Shown: positions 20,921 to 32,640, counted from the stretch's first letter. The stretch is 64,000 nt of DNA from Ryuthela nishihirai (GCA_038380435.1 JAWZYU010000013.1:61344946-61408945), one strand, 5' to 3'. Numbers and translations are program-made. Notes: generated by a model not told the origin, from the letters alone.

Positions 20921-21894
20921 CTGTAGACGATTGCAAAGATTTATTAACAAAATTTTTGTTACTTAATATTTTATTCCTAGTATATATCAATAAAACAAAC
21001 TCTAACTCAACTATATTTTTATATAGTCGTGTAGTTTCTGCTCCAGTCACAGATGACTTAATGAGAGTGAATTAGAACGTCTTTAATCTCACCGTAATTT
21101 TCGTTTGATGCCTGTACTGCGTAAGTGGATGCATATCACCTAGTATTTGATAATGGTTTTATAGTAAAATATTTTTTTCCTAATAATAACTTTTCTAAAC
21201 ATACCATAGATGAGTTGAGTTAGAGAAAAGAAAGTTCTTGAACCGCACTGAAAATGTTTTTCACTTCTACACAACTCTCGATATCTGGCCAACTAAATTT
21301 CAGGAGCTTGCACAAGAAATAAATTCTATCGATGGGCTACGTTAACACATTTTGAAGGGGATACGAATCAAAGTATTTCCGTAATCAGTAGGCTTGCCTC
21401 TGAACTAAGGCATTTGTCTTCATAACATTGGGTATTTTCGACCCAATGTCTTAACTTTGATTCCTACAGTTTGTTTGTATTTAGTTTAAAGATCTCCAGT
21501 ATAACGGTTTTTAAATGTTTCATCATGCGAAGTTATGGAAAAAAATGGGGAGAAATCTTTCTTATGCTTTAGTGTGCAGGACATAACGAACTATTACAGT
21601 CAATATCACTGACACTGGAGTGGTATCTACAATTATTGAGAAGAAACTTTGTTTTGTTTTGTTTTCAGTTCATTTACGATCTCATTTCCTATTTTTGCCA
21701 CTAATTAGAATAGTAAGAAATTCATTGGAAATGAAGACAAATGATGAACCTTTCCTTTCCCTAAGTTAGACTCAGCATTTAAATGTATTCGCAAAAATAA
21801 GTTAAATTCTGCCAAATACTATAAATTGCAAATAAAATTTCTTCTAAGGAAAATTTTCTTTTTTCCCCACGAAAAGACAATACATGACAAGCCT
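20921..21894. other. AT-rich DNA, nothing recognised
   Basis: No supported frame, tRNA-like box or terminal repeat. Confidence 0.5.
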
Positions 21895-22150
21895 AATATA
21901 CAGGGCATCCCAATAAAATGTATATAACTTTCAGATGTTAATAACACATATATAAATAGAGCCAGAATGTTAGTATTTTGAAGTAAAGTATTATAAGGTT
22001 GTTTGTAAACGCCGCTCGGGGACACTTCCCTGTTCAAAGCAAAATGGCGGAGCAAATGACGTGTTAGCAACGTGAATATATTTTTAAGTGTTACTGCAAA
22101 CGAATATGATTGAGGTGCAAAGACATTGTCGAAATGAAGTACCACCACTC
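21895..22150 (+). mobile_element. Tc1/mariner-type element, 5' fragment
   Basis: Begins at TA then TACAGGGCATCCCAATAAAA, the style of a mariner-group terminal repeat. Downstream are remnants of a transposase N terminus: ATGGCGGAGCAAATGACG near 22042 encodes MAEQMT, QREYIFKCYC follows after a stop, and a shifted frame gives IEVQRHCRNE near 22110, resembling the EVQRRWR helix-turn-helix segment of this transposase group. It ends abruptly at CTCTGACAGG. Nonsense codons and a frameshift make it inactive. Confidence 0.6.
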
Positions 22151-22562
22151 TGACAGGCAGGCGCGTATTCAGAGGGGGTGCTAAAAGTGCTAAAGCACCC
22201 TTCTAAATCGTTGAAAACTCGAAATTGAAAACGATAAAGCTTTTATATGCGAGGTTCAAGGGTTTGAGTAAAAAGCCGTGTTCAACTGAAATTTAATAAA
22301 AAACATAATAAAATAGTTGTAGTTTTTCAGGGTACAGAAATTGGAGATTTCCTACCTCTGATTTTTAATCTGCAACCACGAAAGAATAAACATTAAGTAA
22401 GACACTAATCAGTCAGCCAAAAAATTATCAATAAATTTGTTTAATATGTGAGATACCGGCGCAGATAGCGTTGTTTTCAAGACGGCAAAATAATTTTTGT
22501 GGTTAAAATGGGAGAATAAGTGTCTCATACATAAATGTCAATAAGTGCCAAGCATAAACGTT
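22151..22562. other. Spacer with GGGGGTGCTAAAAGTGCTAA motif
   Basis: The segment at about 22158-22202 has a short internal repeat, GTGCTAAAAGTGCTAAAG, possibly a MITE end. No gene. Confidence 0.4.
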
Positions 22563-24598
22563 TTTCATCATCATCATCAAGCAGCCATGGGCTGCGGAGG
22601 TCCAACTAGACTGTACAATTTAGTTCTCCAAGCATATCTGTCCTAAGCTATACCTGCTGCATCTGGCAACTGCACACCATTTCTAACAAAGTCCTGTTTG
22701 ACATTGTCTGCCCACCGCTCCTAGGTCTCCCCCTCTTTCTGAGGTCTTTAGGCACACTGTTCATAACCTTATTCGCTAATCTATAATTATCCATACGGGC
22801 AACATAGCCAAACCAACGGAGTCTCTCTCTGCACAATATGCTGCTCAAAAGTGGTTGCTGAATCCTTTGCATAACCTCATCATTACTTACAAAGTTGAAC
22901 CACCTAAAGCCCAAGATGTAGTGTAAGTATCTAGAACTACTTTTACTACCCCTTACATTCACTACTATAATTAACCCTAGAAAGAACCAAACTATTTATA
23001 CAGTCTAATTTTAGTCTTTAGGTGTATACGCTTATTTCTCCACACTCTCCATAGATTCTTAAAAGTCCCGGCAGCAATCCCTATTTGTCTGTTAATCTCA
23101 TGCCGCACATCACCAGTATCTGTTACATAGCTGCCAAGATAATTAAATTGTAACACCTACTCAAGACTGTAACTATTTAGATTAACTGATTTACAGCCAG
23201 ACTGACCAATTTTCATCACTTTAATTTTCTCTCTGTTTATAACCAAACCTACTCTACTACCAGTCTTATCAACAGATCGAATGAAAGAGTTCATCTCATC
23301 AACATCATTTGCCAAAAGGGCCAAATCATGAGCATAATCTAAATCAGAAATTTTCATATCTCCAGACTATTTAAGTTCAAAAATTTCTCTTGCAGCAAAT
23401 TTCGCATAACATAATCAATTACCAAACAAAAGAGATAAAACGCACCCTTGTCGAACACCAGAAGCAATGTTAAACCAGTTGCTACACGCTTTACCAATTC
23501 TCACACACAACACAATGTTCTTATAGAGAGCTTTCATTATGTTAGTTATCTGGTATGCCATACAATCCCACAATCTACCACAAAATATGAAGATCAACAG
23601 AGTCAAAAGCTTTTTTGAAATCAACAAAGCTAGCAACCAAAGGTTTCTGAAACTCTAAACATTTCTCAAGAATCTGACTAAGTGAAAAAATCTGATCTAT
23701 ACATCCCCTATCACTTCTGAATCCACATTGCTCATTACGCAATTGCCCATCAACCAGATTCCTAATTCTATTAAGCACAATTATGCAAAGAACTTTACCT
23801 GGGACAGAAAGTAGGCTGATACGCTTATAGTTATCACAAGAACTGCGATCGTCTTTTTTAAAAATAGGGATAATAACAGCTCTGGTAAAATCCTTAGGAA
23901 CAATGCCTTTATCATAAAAGATATTTAAAATTTCAGTCAGTCATAAGGTAACAGAAATATTCCTAGCTCTAAGCATTTACGTAGTAAAATCATTTTTCCA
24001 ACAGAAAATTTATATATTTAAGTTAAGAAATAGCCAAAATAACTTCAGACTATGTTATAGGGCCAACATTAAAGCCAGTAATGCATCTATCATCATTACA
24101 AACAATCGAAGTAGAACTAACCACATTGTACATATTGAAATGCTCAGCCCAACTACTCATAACAATCCTCAACTTCTATAGCCTTACCTTGTTTATTCTT
24201 CAATCCCTGTATAGCTGTCCGTTTCCTACCATACAAAATATTAACTATCTGGTACAGCTCTCTGCTGTTGTGCTGTCTAACTGCTTCCTCGGCTTTGTCA
24301 GCCAAACCATCAAATCAAGCCAAAGATACTTATCAGCAGCTAACTGATCCTTTACACGTTTATTAAGATTTCTGTAATGCTTTCTATTAGGACTAGTAGG
24401 GTATTGATTAAGGACATTCCTGCAGTTCTTTCTTTCTGAAATAAGCTGAACTGCCTTATCACTCAAATAATTTTGCCTCCTCTGCTCCTTTTTACCTAAA
24501 AGAGTACTGTTAGTTTCCAAAAATGCCTGTGTAAAACTGTCCCATTCTTCCTCAACTTCAGTAGTAAGCAAACCATGACTGTCAGAATGACTAACAAG
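22563..24598 (-). pseudogene. Reverse transcriptase part of LINE copy C
   Basis: RT fragments in several frames: QCGFRSDRGCIDQIFSL, FVDFKKAFDSVD, SGVRQGCVLS, then LDYAHDLALLAND. The YADD catalytic box is changed to YAHD at 23325-23336, removing one metal-binding Asp. The C-terminal part (RLRWFGYVARMDNYRLANK, then KRGRPR) is present. Frameshifts near 23410, 23770 and 22960, with small deletions, make it non-functional. Confidence 0.9.
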
Positions 24599-24599
24599 G

Positions 24600-25171
24600 A
24601 CAGATTAACAGTTCTTAAATGCAGTGCCGCGTTTAGACATTTTCGTCCCTAGTCACAAAGTTACATATGGCCTCCTACACTTCAAATTACTTTGTAGATA
24701 TAAACTATGTTTGTAGATATAAACTGTGGCTTGGCCTCCACGCTCCCCATACCTCAATCCACTAGACTTCTTCTTCTGGGGGCACATGAAAACATTTGTG
24801 TACGAGACACCTGTGGGACACCCTGGAAGATCTCGTCGTGAGAATCGGTGTTGCAGTGGACAAGACCAACACCACACCAGGAGTCTACGAGAGGGTGCGA
24901 CAGTCCTTCATTCGCCGGTGTGGGCTGTGCAACAACGCCCTCGGACGCCACTTTGAGCAGCTACTTTGAGTCTTCTGAGGCGAATGTAATTAAGCAACTC
25001 ATAAATTAGTTAAGTGCCTTTGTTTTCACTGTTGAAGGATCAACATGAATATGTAACTTTACACTTCTCTGGCGGAAGAAGTGGAATACGACCCTAGGTT
25101 CCATTGCAACAATTGATCGTCTTGATGTGTACTATTACCCCTCTTTTTTGTTGAGTTTACAATCACCCTGT
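24600..25171 (+). mobile_element. Tc1/mariner-type transposon remnant inside LINE C
   Basis: Sits between the two halves of LINE C. It carries the C terminus of a DDE transposase and ends near CAATCACCCTGTATATG, which inverted reads TACAGGGTGATTG, a mariner-type terminus. A matching left terminus is not evident. A short duplication (TTTGTAGATATAAACT, twice) lies at its left side. The left border is set by where LINE homology stops. Confidence 0.65.
24721..24969 (+). pseudogene. DDE transposase C-terminal fragment
   Basis: The first frame has AWPPRSPYLNPLDFFFWGHM and KTFVYETPV, the WPxRSPDLxPLDFFLWG signature before the third catalytic residue in the IS630/Tc1/mariner superfamily. At about 24812 the frame shifts and continues with DTLEDLVVRIGVAV and, further on, RRCGLCNNALGRHFEQLL followed by TGA. 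These enzymes excise and insert the transposon by a DDE mechanism. Only the last third or so is left, with one frameshift. Confidence 0.85.
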
Positions 25172-25690
25172 ATATGTCACAGTGTTTGTAATAAGTGTTG
25201 GTTATTCTCAAACCATTAAGTTTACTTACCTATATGAGACGTTGCCCATTGCAGCTACCAATACCAAAAAGGGCCTATCACCCCTCCCCAAAGGTCAGGG
25301 TCAGTACCAACTTTGGCATTGAAATCACCTAGAACAAGGGTAATATCTCCTTTCTTGACAGAATCCAAAATATCCTGAAGTTGTCCGTAAAACTATCCTT
25401 CTCATCCTCATCGGCATCCTCAGTGGGGGCATAACAGCAGATAACATTCAAGTCTTTAACACTTGTCTGAAATTTTGCTGTAAGAAACCTTTCATTAATG
25501 CACTCATATCCTAGAAGAGCATCACTAGCATGTCTGCTGAGCAGCAGACCCACGTCTTGGTGATGCTTTCCATCCTCCCTCCCCGTAAAGAGAAATTTAA
25601 AGTTACTTTTAAGTATCTCACCTTTACCTGTCCATCTGGTCTCTTGCAAACCGAGAATATCTAAATTATAATGGTGGCCACCACCACCAT
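25172..25690 (-). pseudogene. APE endonuclease part of LINE copy C
   Basis: Minus-strand frame with YNLDILGLQETRWTGKGE, ALLGYECINERFLTAKFQ and CCYAPTEDADEDEKD, closely similar to copies A, B and D. The N-terminal SWNVRTL motif lies beyond the truncation at 25690. The frame is disrupted near 25390 by a deletion. Confidence 0.88.
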
Positions 25691-26559
25691 CAAGGTTCAC
25701 TCATTAAAAAAAAACGAGCGAACAAATCATTTATTTAATATATATTTTAGATTGTTTGTCTCTCTGCTTGTTCGCCATCTCTTCCAAGACGGTCTGAGCC
25801 AGGAACATCAAACTTCGTCTACAGCTTCATCTCGCAATAACTTAGAGCACTCTGTGGGTTTCAACTCCAGAAAATTAAGCCCAATCCCAAAAGTCGGTCT
25901 CGAAATATCGATACTGGATCGACGCGGGCAATTCTGTTAGTTTATCAGAAGACCCAAAAAATATCCATTAAAAAATTCATATTTTATCATAAATATTTCA
26001 TCATTATTAATTATTTTATATAATGCTAGTTAAAGAATCTTCATGTTAAGGAAACACAGATGTTTTCTATCGCTGTTAAGTGGAAGTACTGAGTGTATTT
26101 TGATGACTTCTGATTCGCAGATCACAGAACTTTTTCTGGGACATCAAAACTGACCACCTAGTGAGACACTTAAGACTGATTGTAGTGCATTGTTTTAGTA
26201 TGGCCGTTTAACTGTTAATACGATGTGACCAAAAGTTATTAATTTTAAACTCACCTAAATCAGCCCCATACAGTATATTAATACAAGTAATACCCGTTTA
26301 AAGCGGATTGTCTATAACTTGGTTTCATTTCCTATTTTTTAGAAAAAATTCTTTTAAAAATCTTATGCAGAGATAAATACGCGTAAATATTTTGTGTATC
26401 GATCCGCCGTTTGTCGTGGCATGCAAATATTTCATTTACTAGAACATACAATTTTCACAGATGTCAGTCATAATTTTGCTGATAAGCTTTAATTTTGCGT
26501 AGCTCGTCGAAGAAGCATCAACTACAGCTCGTTATCTACGATTACTTACAGATAAATCT
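25691..26559. other. No gene recognised
   Basis: Begins with a short CCACCACCACCAT microsatellite. AT-rich, with no supported coding or element signal until the hairpin at 26560. Confidence 0.5.
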
Positions 26560-26605
26560 TTTTCAAGACTAGATAAGGATACAGCTCCTTATCTAGTCTT
26601 GAAAA
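26560..26605. repeat. Perfect 20 bp hairpin with 6 bp loop
   Basis: TTTTCAAGACTAGATAAGGA at 26560-26579 is followed by the loop TACAGC and its exact reverse complement at 26586-26605. A related ACAGCTCGTTATCT lies 50 bp upstream. It could be a fold-back element core, an extrudable cruciform, or the stem of a small RNA precursor. Confidence 0.9.
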
Positions 26606-27051
26606 CCACAAAAAAACCCAATTAATTGCTTAGATGCTTAGCAACAGTAGTTACTAATGTCAACTATTTTTTTCTAATATACAATGTTTGAAATATAACG
26701 CACAAAACGAGACAAGCAAATCACGGCTAGATGGTTTCCTTATTAAGAAATAAATTCTAAAATTAACTTATGGATCACATATGTGCCCATTTTATACAAT
26801 TATTCATTTTCGCATTCACACATTATTTGTTTTTTTAATAAAAATTGTGAATTATAATTATTTTTGTTATAGAAACATGTAATACAAGAAAATATTTCTA
26901 AAAGAGCAAAAAGCAAGCAAACGAAATTTCCCCTTTTAAGGCAGATCATTCCGGAAAGCATCTCCCGTGTTAAACGGGGATTACTTGTACATTGAACTAT
27001 GTTGGAAAATCACCTTATGCAATTAATGTTAAATAGAACACCATAGCAGAC
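26606..27051. other. AT-rich spacer
   Basis: No supported feature. Confidence 0.5.
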
Positions 27052-27393
27052 AATGGGTTAAATGGCCAGGTTACAAGAACCCCGATGTCTCAATGAAGGT
27101 TGGGGGAGAAGACCCACTGGAACAGCTGTTGGGAGACAGATGGTAGCCTCCCGTCAAGGCCATAAGGTTCTTTAACGTGCACAGGGTATGGCTCTCCCAC
27201 GCACGGGGACCACGGATTAACGTCCCATCCGATGGACGGTGGTCTTTCCAAGCCCAACGGTGTCCCCTACTGACCGTGGGCAGGACGGGGAATTTTGCGG
27301 CGATAAATCTCAACGCTGGCCCATCTGGTACCCCAACCTAGGAACTACAGATTACGAGCCTGGCGCGCTACCGACTGCGCCACCCCCGCCCTT
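27052..27393 (-). mobile_element. SINE-A copy 4
   Basis: Minus-strand SINE-A with head at about 27322-27393 (GAGCCTGGCGCGCTACCGAC). The last ~40 bp of the 3' end is missing: it begins at ATGGGTTAAATGGCCAGG. Moderately diverged. Confidence 0.92.
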
Positions 27394-27454
27394 TTAAACA
27401 AAATTATAGCAGGAAACAATAATTAATAGCGAAATTATATATAAAAATAAATAA
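27394..27454. other. Short spacer
   Basis: AT-rich spacer ending in the AAATAAATAAAT tail of the next SINE-B. Confidence 0.5.
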
Positions 27455-27525
27455 ATATCCCCTCAAGGAGCTGCTTGCCACAGAGGTCTGACAGGAGCCT
27501 ATCAGTTTATATGCCACAGTAGGTC
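27455..27525 (-). mobile_element. SINE-B fragment (3' end)
   Basis: Minus-strand 3' fragment: CCCCTCAAGGAGCTGCTTGC, CACAGAGGTCTGACAGGAG and CAGTTTATATGCC. The (ATTT)n-like tail is visible as ATAAATAAATAT at about 27447. Confidence 0.88.
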
Positions 27526-28090
27526 TACTACAAAAGAATTCCAGTTTCTTGCTTTCTATATTTCGCTTCTTCTCCAGCTAAATCGAATCACTTTCCCTCC
27601 ATTTCTTTATTTTTAGATCCGGACAGTCTCAGTTTCCTATGCTCTACAAATGATCCATCCCACTTATAATTTCTCTCCCAAACTGCAACATAGTTTCATT
27701 CGAAATCATAATAGTGAAATTCCTGTTGGGAATTCAATGTGAAATCCCGATAAAAATGTATAATTTCATTCTACGTGAAGGTTTTTTGGAACGTGAAAGA
27801 TTTTTTATATTAACTACTTCGATCGTCCCTGCCAGTTTTGATATTCTTTATTTATCAATTTCTACTTAAAATTTGCGTTAAAATTTACAGTAGTTGCAAG
27901 ATCGAACCTGGGTTCTACTTTAGTTACAGGGTTTAGTTTTCAATAGAGTACGATGTGATTTATGCTCCGTGACGCGTTTCTGGAAAACACTGACATATAG
28001 GAAGGCTTGTTCCAGAAGAAAAGGGAATTGCACTCTAGACCCTAAATCATATTTATGCATTAATAAAATACATGAAATTAATTCAAATTG
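27526..28090. other. No gene recognised
   Basis: AT-rich. The 63-codon frame at 27969 runs into the next SINE and is not supported. Confidence 0.45.
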
Positions 28091-28290
28091 CCGTTCTGGG
28101 GTCGAATGGTTAACGTGCTTGGCTACAGATCAAAAGGACCTGGGTTCGAGCCCCGGGTAAGGTATGCATGATTGTGTTTTATGTTTAGGTTCCGCCATCC
28201 CCATAGACCCTCTACTATGGCGTATAAACTGACAAGCTCCTGTCAGACCTCTGTGACAAGCAGCTGCTTGAGGGGGTATATATATTTTAT
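28091..28290 (+). mobile_element. SINE-B copy, full length
   Basis: The head has GGGTCGAATGGTTAACGTGC and B-box GGGTTCGAGCCCCGGG. The body has GACCCTCTACTATGGCGTAT. The 3' end at 28246-28273 is GACCTCTGTGAC, five variable bases, then GCTGCTTGAGG, followed by a TATATATTTTATTT tail. Confidence 0.92.
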
Positions 28291-28580
28291 TTCATTAAAT
28301 CATATTGCGACCATATTTACAAACAGCAATTCGTGAGAACCAAAGAACGTGCACAATTCGTAATAAATTTGCTACCTTAAGAGCAAATGTTTCTGCATAA
28401 ACTTAACGATCTGGCAAACATTTTCAGTTTCGACTTCGCCGAAGGTAGCGCGTGATACATTTTGCACACAAGAACTACCAGTAATAGATTGTTGATATAA
28501 TTGAAGAGACCCTGCTGTTAACAATTTCAGTGAAAACAATATCTATGTTCTTTCTCCAATATTTTGATATGTACAGCATG
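28291..28580. other. AT-rich spacer
   Basis: No supported feature. Confidence 0.5.
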
Positions 28581-28664
28581 TACACAGTCGAATCAGAATA
28601 GTCTGACCACCTACCATAGTATATGTATGGTAAGGTGGTCACATTATTCTGATATGACTGTGTA
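28581..28664. mobile_element. Tiny Tc1/mariner-type MITE (hairpin)
   Basis: An 84 bp near-perfect inverted repeat bounded by TA: TACACAGTCGAATCAGAATA on the left and TATTCTGATATGACTGTGTA on the right (one-base differences), with only a few bases of loop around 28620. The CAGTCGAATCAGAATA-type terminus and the TA boundaries fit the Tc1/mariner group. Confidence 0.82.
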
Positions 28665-29978
28665 TATAACTTTTGACCCTTAAATTTCCAGAATTTATTT
28701 TCTCCAATGCTTTTTAACTTTCCAACCCATTTAACTTCATTTGTTTCTTTAAGCGCAGAATTTTAAAATCTTGTTCATTGGAAAAATTGTGATCGTTTCC
28801 AAAACTTGTGGCCCAATAATTAAAAAAATTATTTAACCTATTTAAGAGCACGACTCAATGTCATACGTAACATTTAAGCTTAAATACGTGAATTAAATAT
28901 GGAATATGCGTATCTTAAGTTAATAATGCAAAAATGCATAAAAGTTTATATTAGTTTTAAATTTAAAGTAATCGGTGCTTTAAAACAGAAACAAAATATA
29001 GGACATAAAAGGATTAAATTGAACAACAAATAATCAGAAATCATTAACATTATGTCTCATCAGGTGGCATACCCGTGGGGGGTTATAAACCTCTTCTTCT
29101 AGGGGCTACAGTTAACATATTTTCCTAGGTAGTCCTCGAAAAAACGAGTTTGTAGGTTTTTTTTTACTGTAGTTTTTTTTTCATAGTCTTCGCAAAAAAA
29201 AAAAACTAATGGCGGTTACAAATTCCAATTAGGCTTGCAAAAGAACGCTTATTGGTTGCTTCAAGCTAGGTGTGGAGTATGCGTTATACGTCCGCAGCAG
29301 AAATAGGTTGTGTTAGAGCTGGTAATGAACAAAAAAAGCGACTGCTGCCGTCGCCTCCGTCTCTATTAATTTCTGCCTGCTGAGGATAGAAATTTGGATA
29401 TCCGGTGTGCGATGCGAAGGCAGTAGCAGTGGAGCGAGATGTTTCATACACTCCTACCACGATTTGCCTGGAGACTGGCGCTTCTACTTATTATACAGAG
29501 TGATATAACAGGGAAATTCGAAGAATATTCATAAAAAAGAAGTTTTTGGTTCAAATTAACTAAAGTTAAGAAAATACTATTACTTTTTGAACGAAAATAT
29601 AGAAAATATACGCGTAAAATATAAATATTCTTTTTTCCTTTTTATTCATGAAAATTTTAAGGGAACCGTTGCTTCCCTTGGTACCACTGCACAGCATTAA
29701 CAATGAAAATAATCTTAAAATAAATCAATTTCGTGCCAATTTTTTATTAGTACGTAGGGAAGTTTTTTTATTTAACTTCTTTCAAATTTATTATATTTAG
29801 TTGTGCGGATAAGTAGAAGAATAAAATTGAATTTTTTGGCTATGGAGTGTGAGGACTAATAGGTTAAAATTGATGGCAATTATTCGCCCCCTTTCCTCCT
29901 GGGGGGAGGAAACGAAATTTTTTGTTGGAAGAAATAAAAGGGCTTTCTTTTTACGTTTCTTAGGTACTAAATACACTA
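28665..29978. other. No gene recognised
   Basis: AT-rich with a GC-richer patch at about 29270-29490. No frame or element signature that I can support. Confidence 0.45.
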
Positions 29979-30030
29979 CAGGCAACTCTCGGGTTATCTG
30001 GGGGCGGATCAACCGATTTGCGGATTAAAC
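29979..30030 (+). mobile_element. Possible pogo/Tigger-type terminus
   Basis: Follows TA at 29977 and reads CAGGCAACTCTCGGGTTATC then CCGATTTGCGGATTAAACGG, the repeated (T/C)GGATTA style of pogo/Tigger ends. A possible transposase start, MSETQIASKQSSQCKRRNES, lies at about 30272 but stops soon after. The element is otherwise not traceable. Confidence 0.4.
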
Positions 30031-31977
30031 GGGTTAAAAAAATATACATAATAGACTGCATAAGTAACTGTTTGGCGTTTTTCGTCAAGCAATTCTTGTA
30101 ATGTTTTGAGTCCCTAAACTATTGCACTTGACGTCTGTAACGCGGCAAATGTGTTCCTAAATATTAAGTTGAATTTTAACTGAATAAGTTTATATGAATT
30201 CTATTTTGTACCTTATTTTGACCAGTTTTATTGTAACCTTGATTTTTGTGTTACCCGTTTCCATTTGATAGATGTCTGAAACCCAGATAGCTTCTAAGCA
30301 ATCGTCACAATGTAAAAGACGTAACGAGAGTATCGATTATTTCAACACTTGAATGAATCGTCACAATATCTTCCACAATCAATTTAGGCTTTGTTGTTTC
30401 GTTAACCTTCGCAGTCATCAGAAAGCGCTTGCTGACGAAGGAGTCCCCGTGCCAATGGGACGTCGGAGGGGGCTAAGCAGCATTCCAAACGTTAGGTAAG
30501 ACTCTTGTTCGGCTTTACCTTTCTGTTTCAGCGTTGTTTCTCCGTAACACTTCGTTTCAAATTCGAATCCCGAGTGAATTTCGTTTTATGATCCCCGAGC
30601 TGTTATTTTAACAAAGAATGCTAGTTATAATAAAAGTGTTATTTAATTTTTCTTTTTTAATTATTATCGTAATAATTAAATTAATATATCATGTCAAATT
30701 TCTGCTTTGTTATATTAGAAAATTTTATTTTGTACGATTTAAGTTAACACGTGAATTAAATAGAAAGATTAAAGGAATCCCTTGATTTGGTATTTTCTCG
30801 CATATTGATCACAAAGAGTTTTAAGATAATAAAATCATCTTTTTTTGTCGGCTTCCTTTTTTACAACAATAATTATCTGAAATTTCTAATAAGGAATGAA
30901 TTATTCTTTTTTCAAATCTAATGCACCATCAGTTAAGAGATAATCATTATGATAAAATAATGTGTATTTTAACTCTTTCAGTTTTTTATTTAACCTTCAA
31001 AAGGTTAAATAATATTTCTATCGCTTTCAAAAACAATGCCTAATGGTAGACCCTTTTTTAAATAGGAAATAACTGAAGTAAAAAATTTGGCTATTTAGCT
31101 AATAAATATGACTTTGCAAAGTGCATTAAGATAATTTGAGGAACATCAGAACTTTTTAAAACAGATTGCTCGGACTCTTTTCCAGTAAACACAAAACTAA
31201 TTTCTGTGTTAGGACTAATCTGAACATCTCCCGAAATCTGAATATTAAGCAATCACTTATGTGATCCTGTTCATGTCAGATCGAAGTTGCTTTGGAAATA
31301 CACCGTTGCTTAGAGTTAAGTCGATGATTGATTGAATGTATGGAAATAAACCGGTCATATACTGCGAATGTTTTTGGGAAAATGATCCAATGGAAATGGA
31401 AATGAGCGAAAACAAGCAAGAGAAAGTGAATAATCCACAAGAATGTTTTCGAAGGAATTTTGATGTCTGCGTAGAAGTGGTAAAAAGTTTTTGTCAACTA
31501 CATAAGACAGAGAATGAACAGCAGACACTTTGAAAGTTCCTATAGATAATAATAAGTTGGCTAATAGGTAATCGACTCGCGATCTTAAGAACGTCGAGGC
31601 TTCGACTGAGCTCTCTAGTGGCTCTCTTGTCACTCTATCTCGGTATTTCGTTTCTTCTTGTGCAGAAATAAAATATGATGATTGTGTATGAAGTTTCTTC
31701 TTCAATGGAATTTGGATGGATAAATACGAAATGGGAAATACTTTAGGTACATTTTGGAGATTAATTTAACACAACAGTGGTTATTAAATACACTTAGGAC
31801 AAAGATAGTGTTGGTGCTTTTTAAAGCCTTACATAAACAGTGAAAATTGAATTAATATTATATTTTCAAGCTTATGACGTATGTATTATTGCTGCTTTTT
31901 TCTTGAATTAAACATTTCGGTAAAGTTTTAAACAATCGGTTGAAAATTGAAGTGGTTTTCTGGAGCTGAATGAAAGA
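30031..31977. other. No gene recognised
   Basis: Overlapping frames of 65-116 codons occur at 31276-31705 on both strands; none matches a family and they are mutually exclusive. Otherwise AT-rich. Confidence 0.45.
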
Positions 31978-31992
31978 GCGCATGCGCATTGG
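31978..31992. promoter_or_regulatory. NRF-1-like palindrome next to an inverted CCAAT
   Basis: GCGCATGCGCA overlaps ATTGG. GCGCATGCGC is the core of NRF-1-type promoter sites, and ATTGG is the reverse of CCAAT. This pairing can mark a promoter, but no supported gene starts nearby, so it may be chance. Confidence 0.25.
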
Positions 31993-32547
31993 TCCGAATC
32001 TCAAGTATTCTCATTTACCGTTATTGAGCCCCTAGGGAAACGTCACACAGCATTATTGCGTGAAGCCAATAACGTTAAAATTTTGATTGTTGCTTTAGAT
32101 TACGTTCATTTATCTGATATTTTTTATATCATTAGAGAATCTGGCAACTGAAATAATGTAGCAATTTCAAAGAAATAAGCGAACGTTTCGAAAAGTAGAA
32201 AAATATTCGTTAAACTGTGAAATGGGTATTCATTCTTTATAGCCCCTGTACAAGAGGGGTTTTTCAAAGTTGGGATGCGACCCTCCAATAGGCAGCAAAA
32301 TCTTTGAAAACGGGTAGAGCACATTAAATTTTAATTCTTCTTTAAGAAAGAGAATAGAAATTTATATTTTGAAACGCATCCATGTCATGAATTAATTATA
32401 ATGAATGAATAATTAAATAACGAGATTTAATGAAACTTGAACGAAGCAAATATTTTTTTATTAATGTTTCAACATTCATGAAAATTATATATTCCGTTTT
32501 GTTCTTATTTCATAATCCTTTTCACTCTTAATAAAAAATAAATAAAT
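31993..32547. other. No gene recognised
   Basis: AT-rich. No supported feature up to the tail of the next SINE-B. Confidence 0.45.
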
Positions 32548-32640
32548 AAATACCCCCTCAAGCAGCTGCTTGCCACAGAGGTTTGACAGGAGACTGTCAG
32601 TTTATATGCCACAGTAGGAGATCTGAGAGACCTCTTTAAA
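32548..32640 (-). mobile_element. SINE-B fragment (3' end)
   Basis: Minus-strand 3' fragment: CCCCCTCAAGCAGCTGCTTG, CCACAGAGGTTTGACAGG and CAGTTTATATGCCACAG. The (ATTT)n tail shows as ATAAATAAATAAATA at about 32535-32550. Confidence 0.9.

Larger units (their letters stand above)
22563..25690 (-). mobile_element. RTE-like LINE copy C, interrupted
   Basis: Minus-strand copy with its 3' end at 22563, where the tail is (ATG)n: CTTGATGATGATGATG. RT sequence runs up to about 24598, non-LINE DNA occupies 24600-25171, and the LINE resumes with the ORF middle and endonuclease from about 25172 to 25690. Roughly 250 bp of LINE (equivalent to about 57245-57500 in copy A) is missing at the interruption. 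Upstream of 25690 the sequence changes to a CCACCACCACCAT repeat. Confidence 0.9.

Noticed and set aside
31276..31705. Overlapping frames on both strands (65-116 codons)
   Set aside because: Mutually exclusive, no domain, repeat or splice support.
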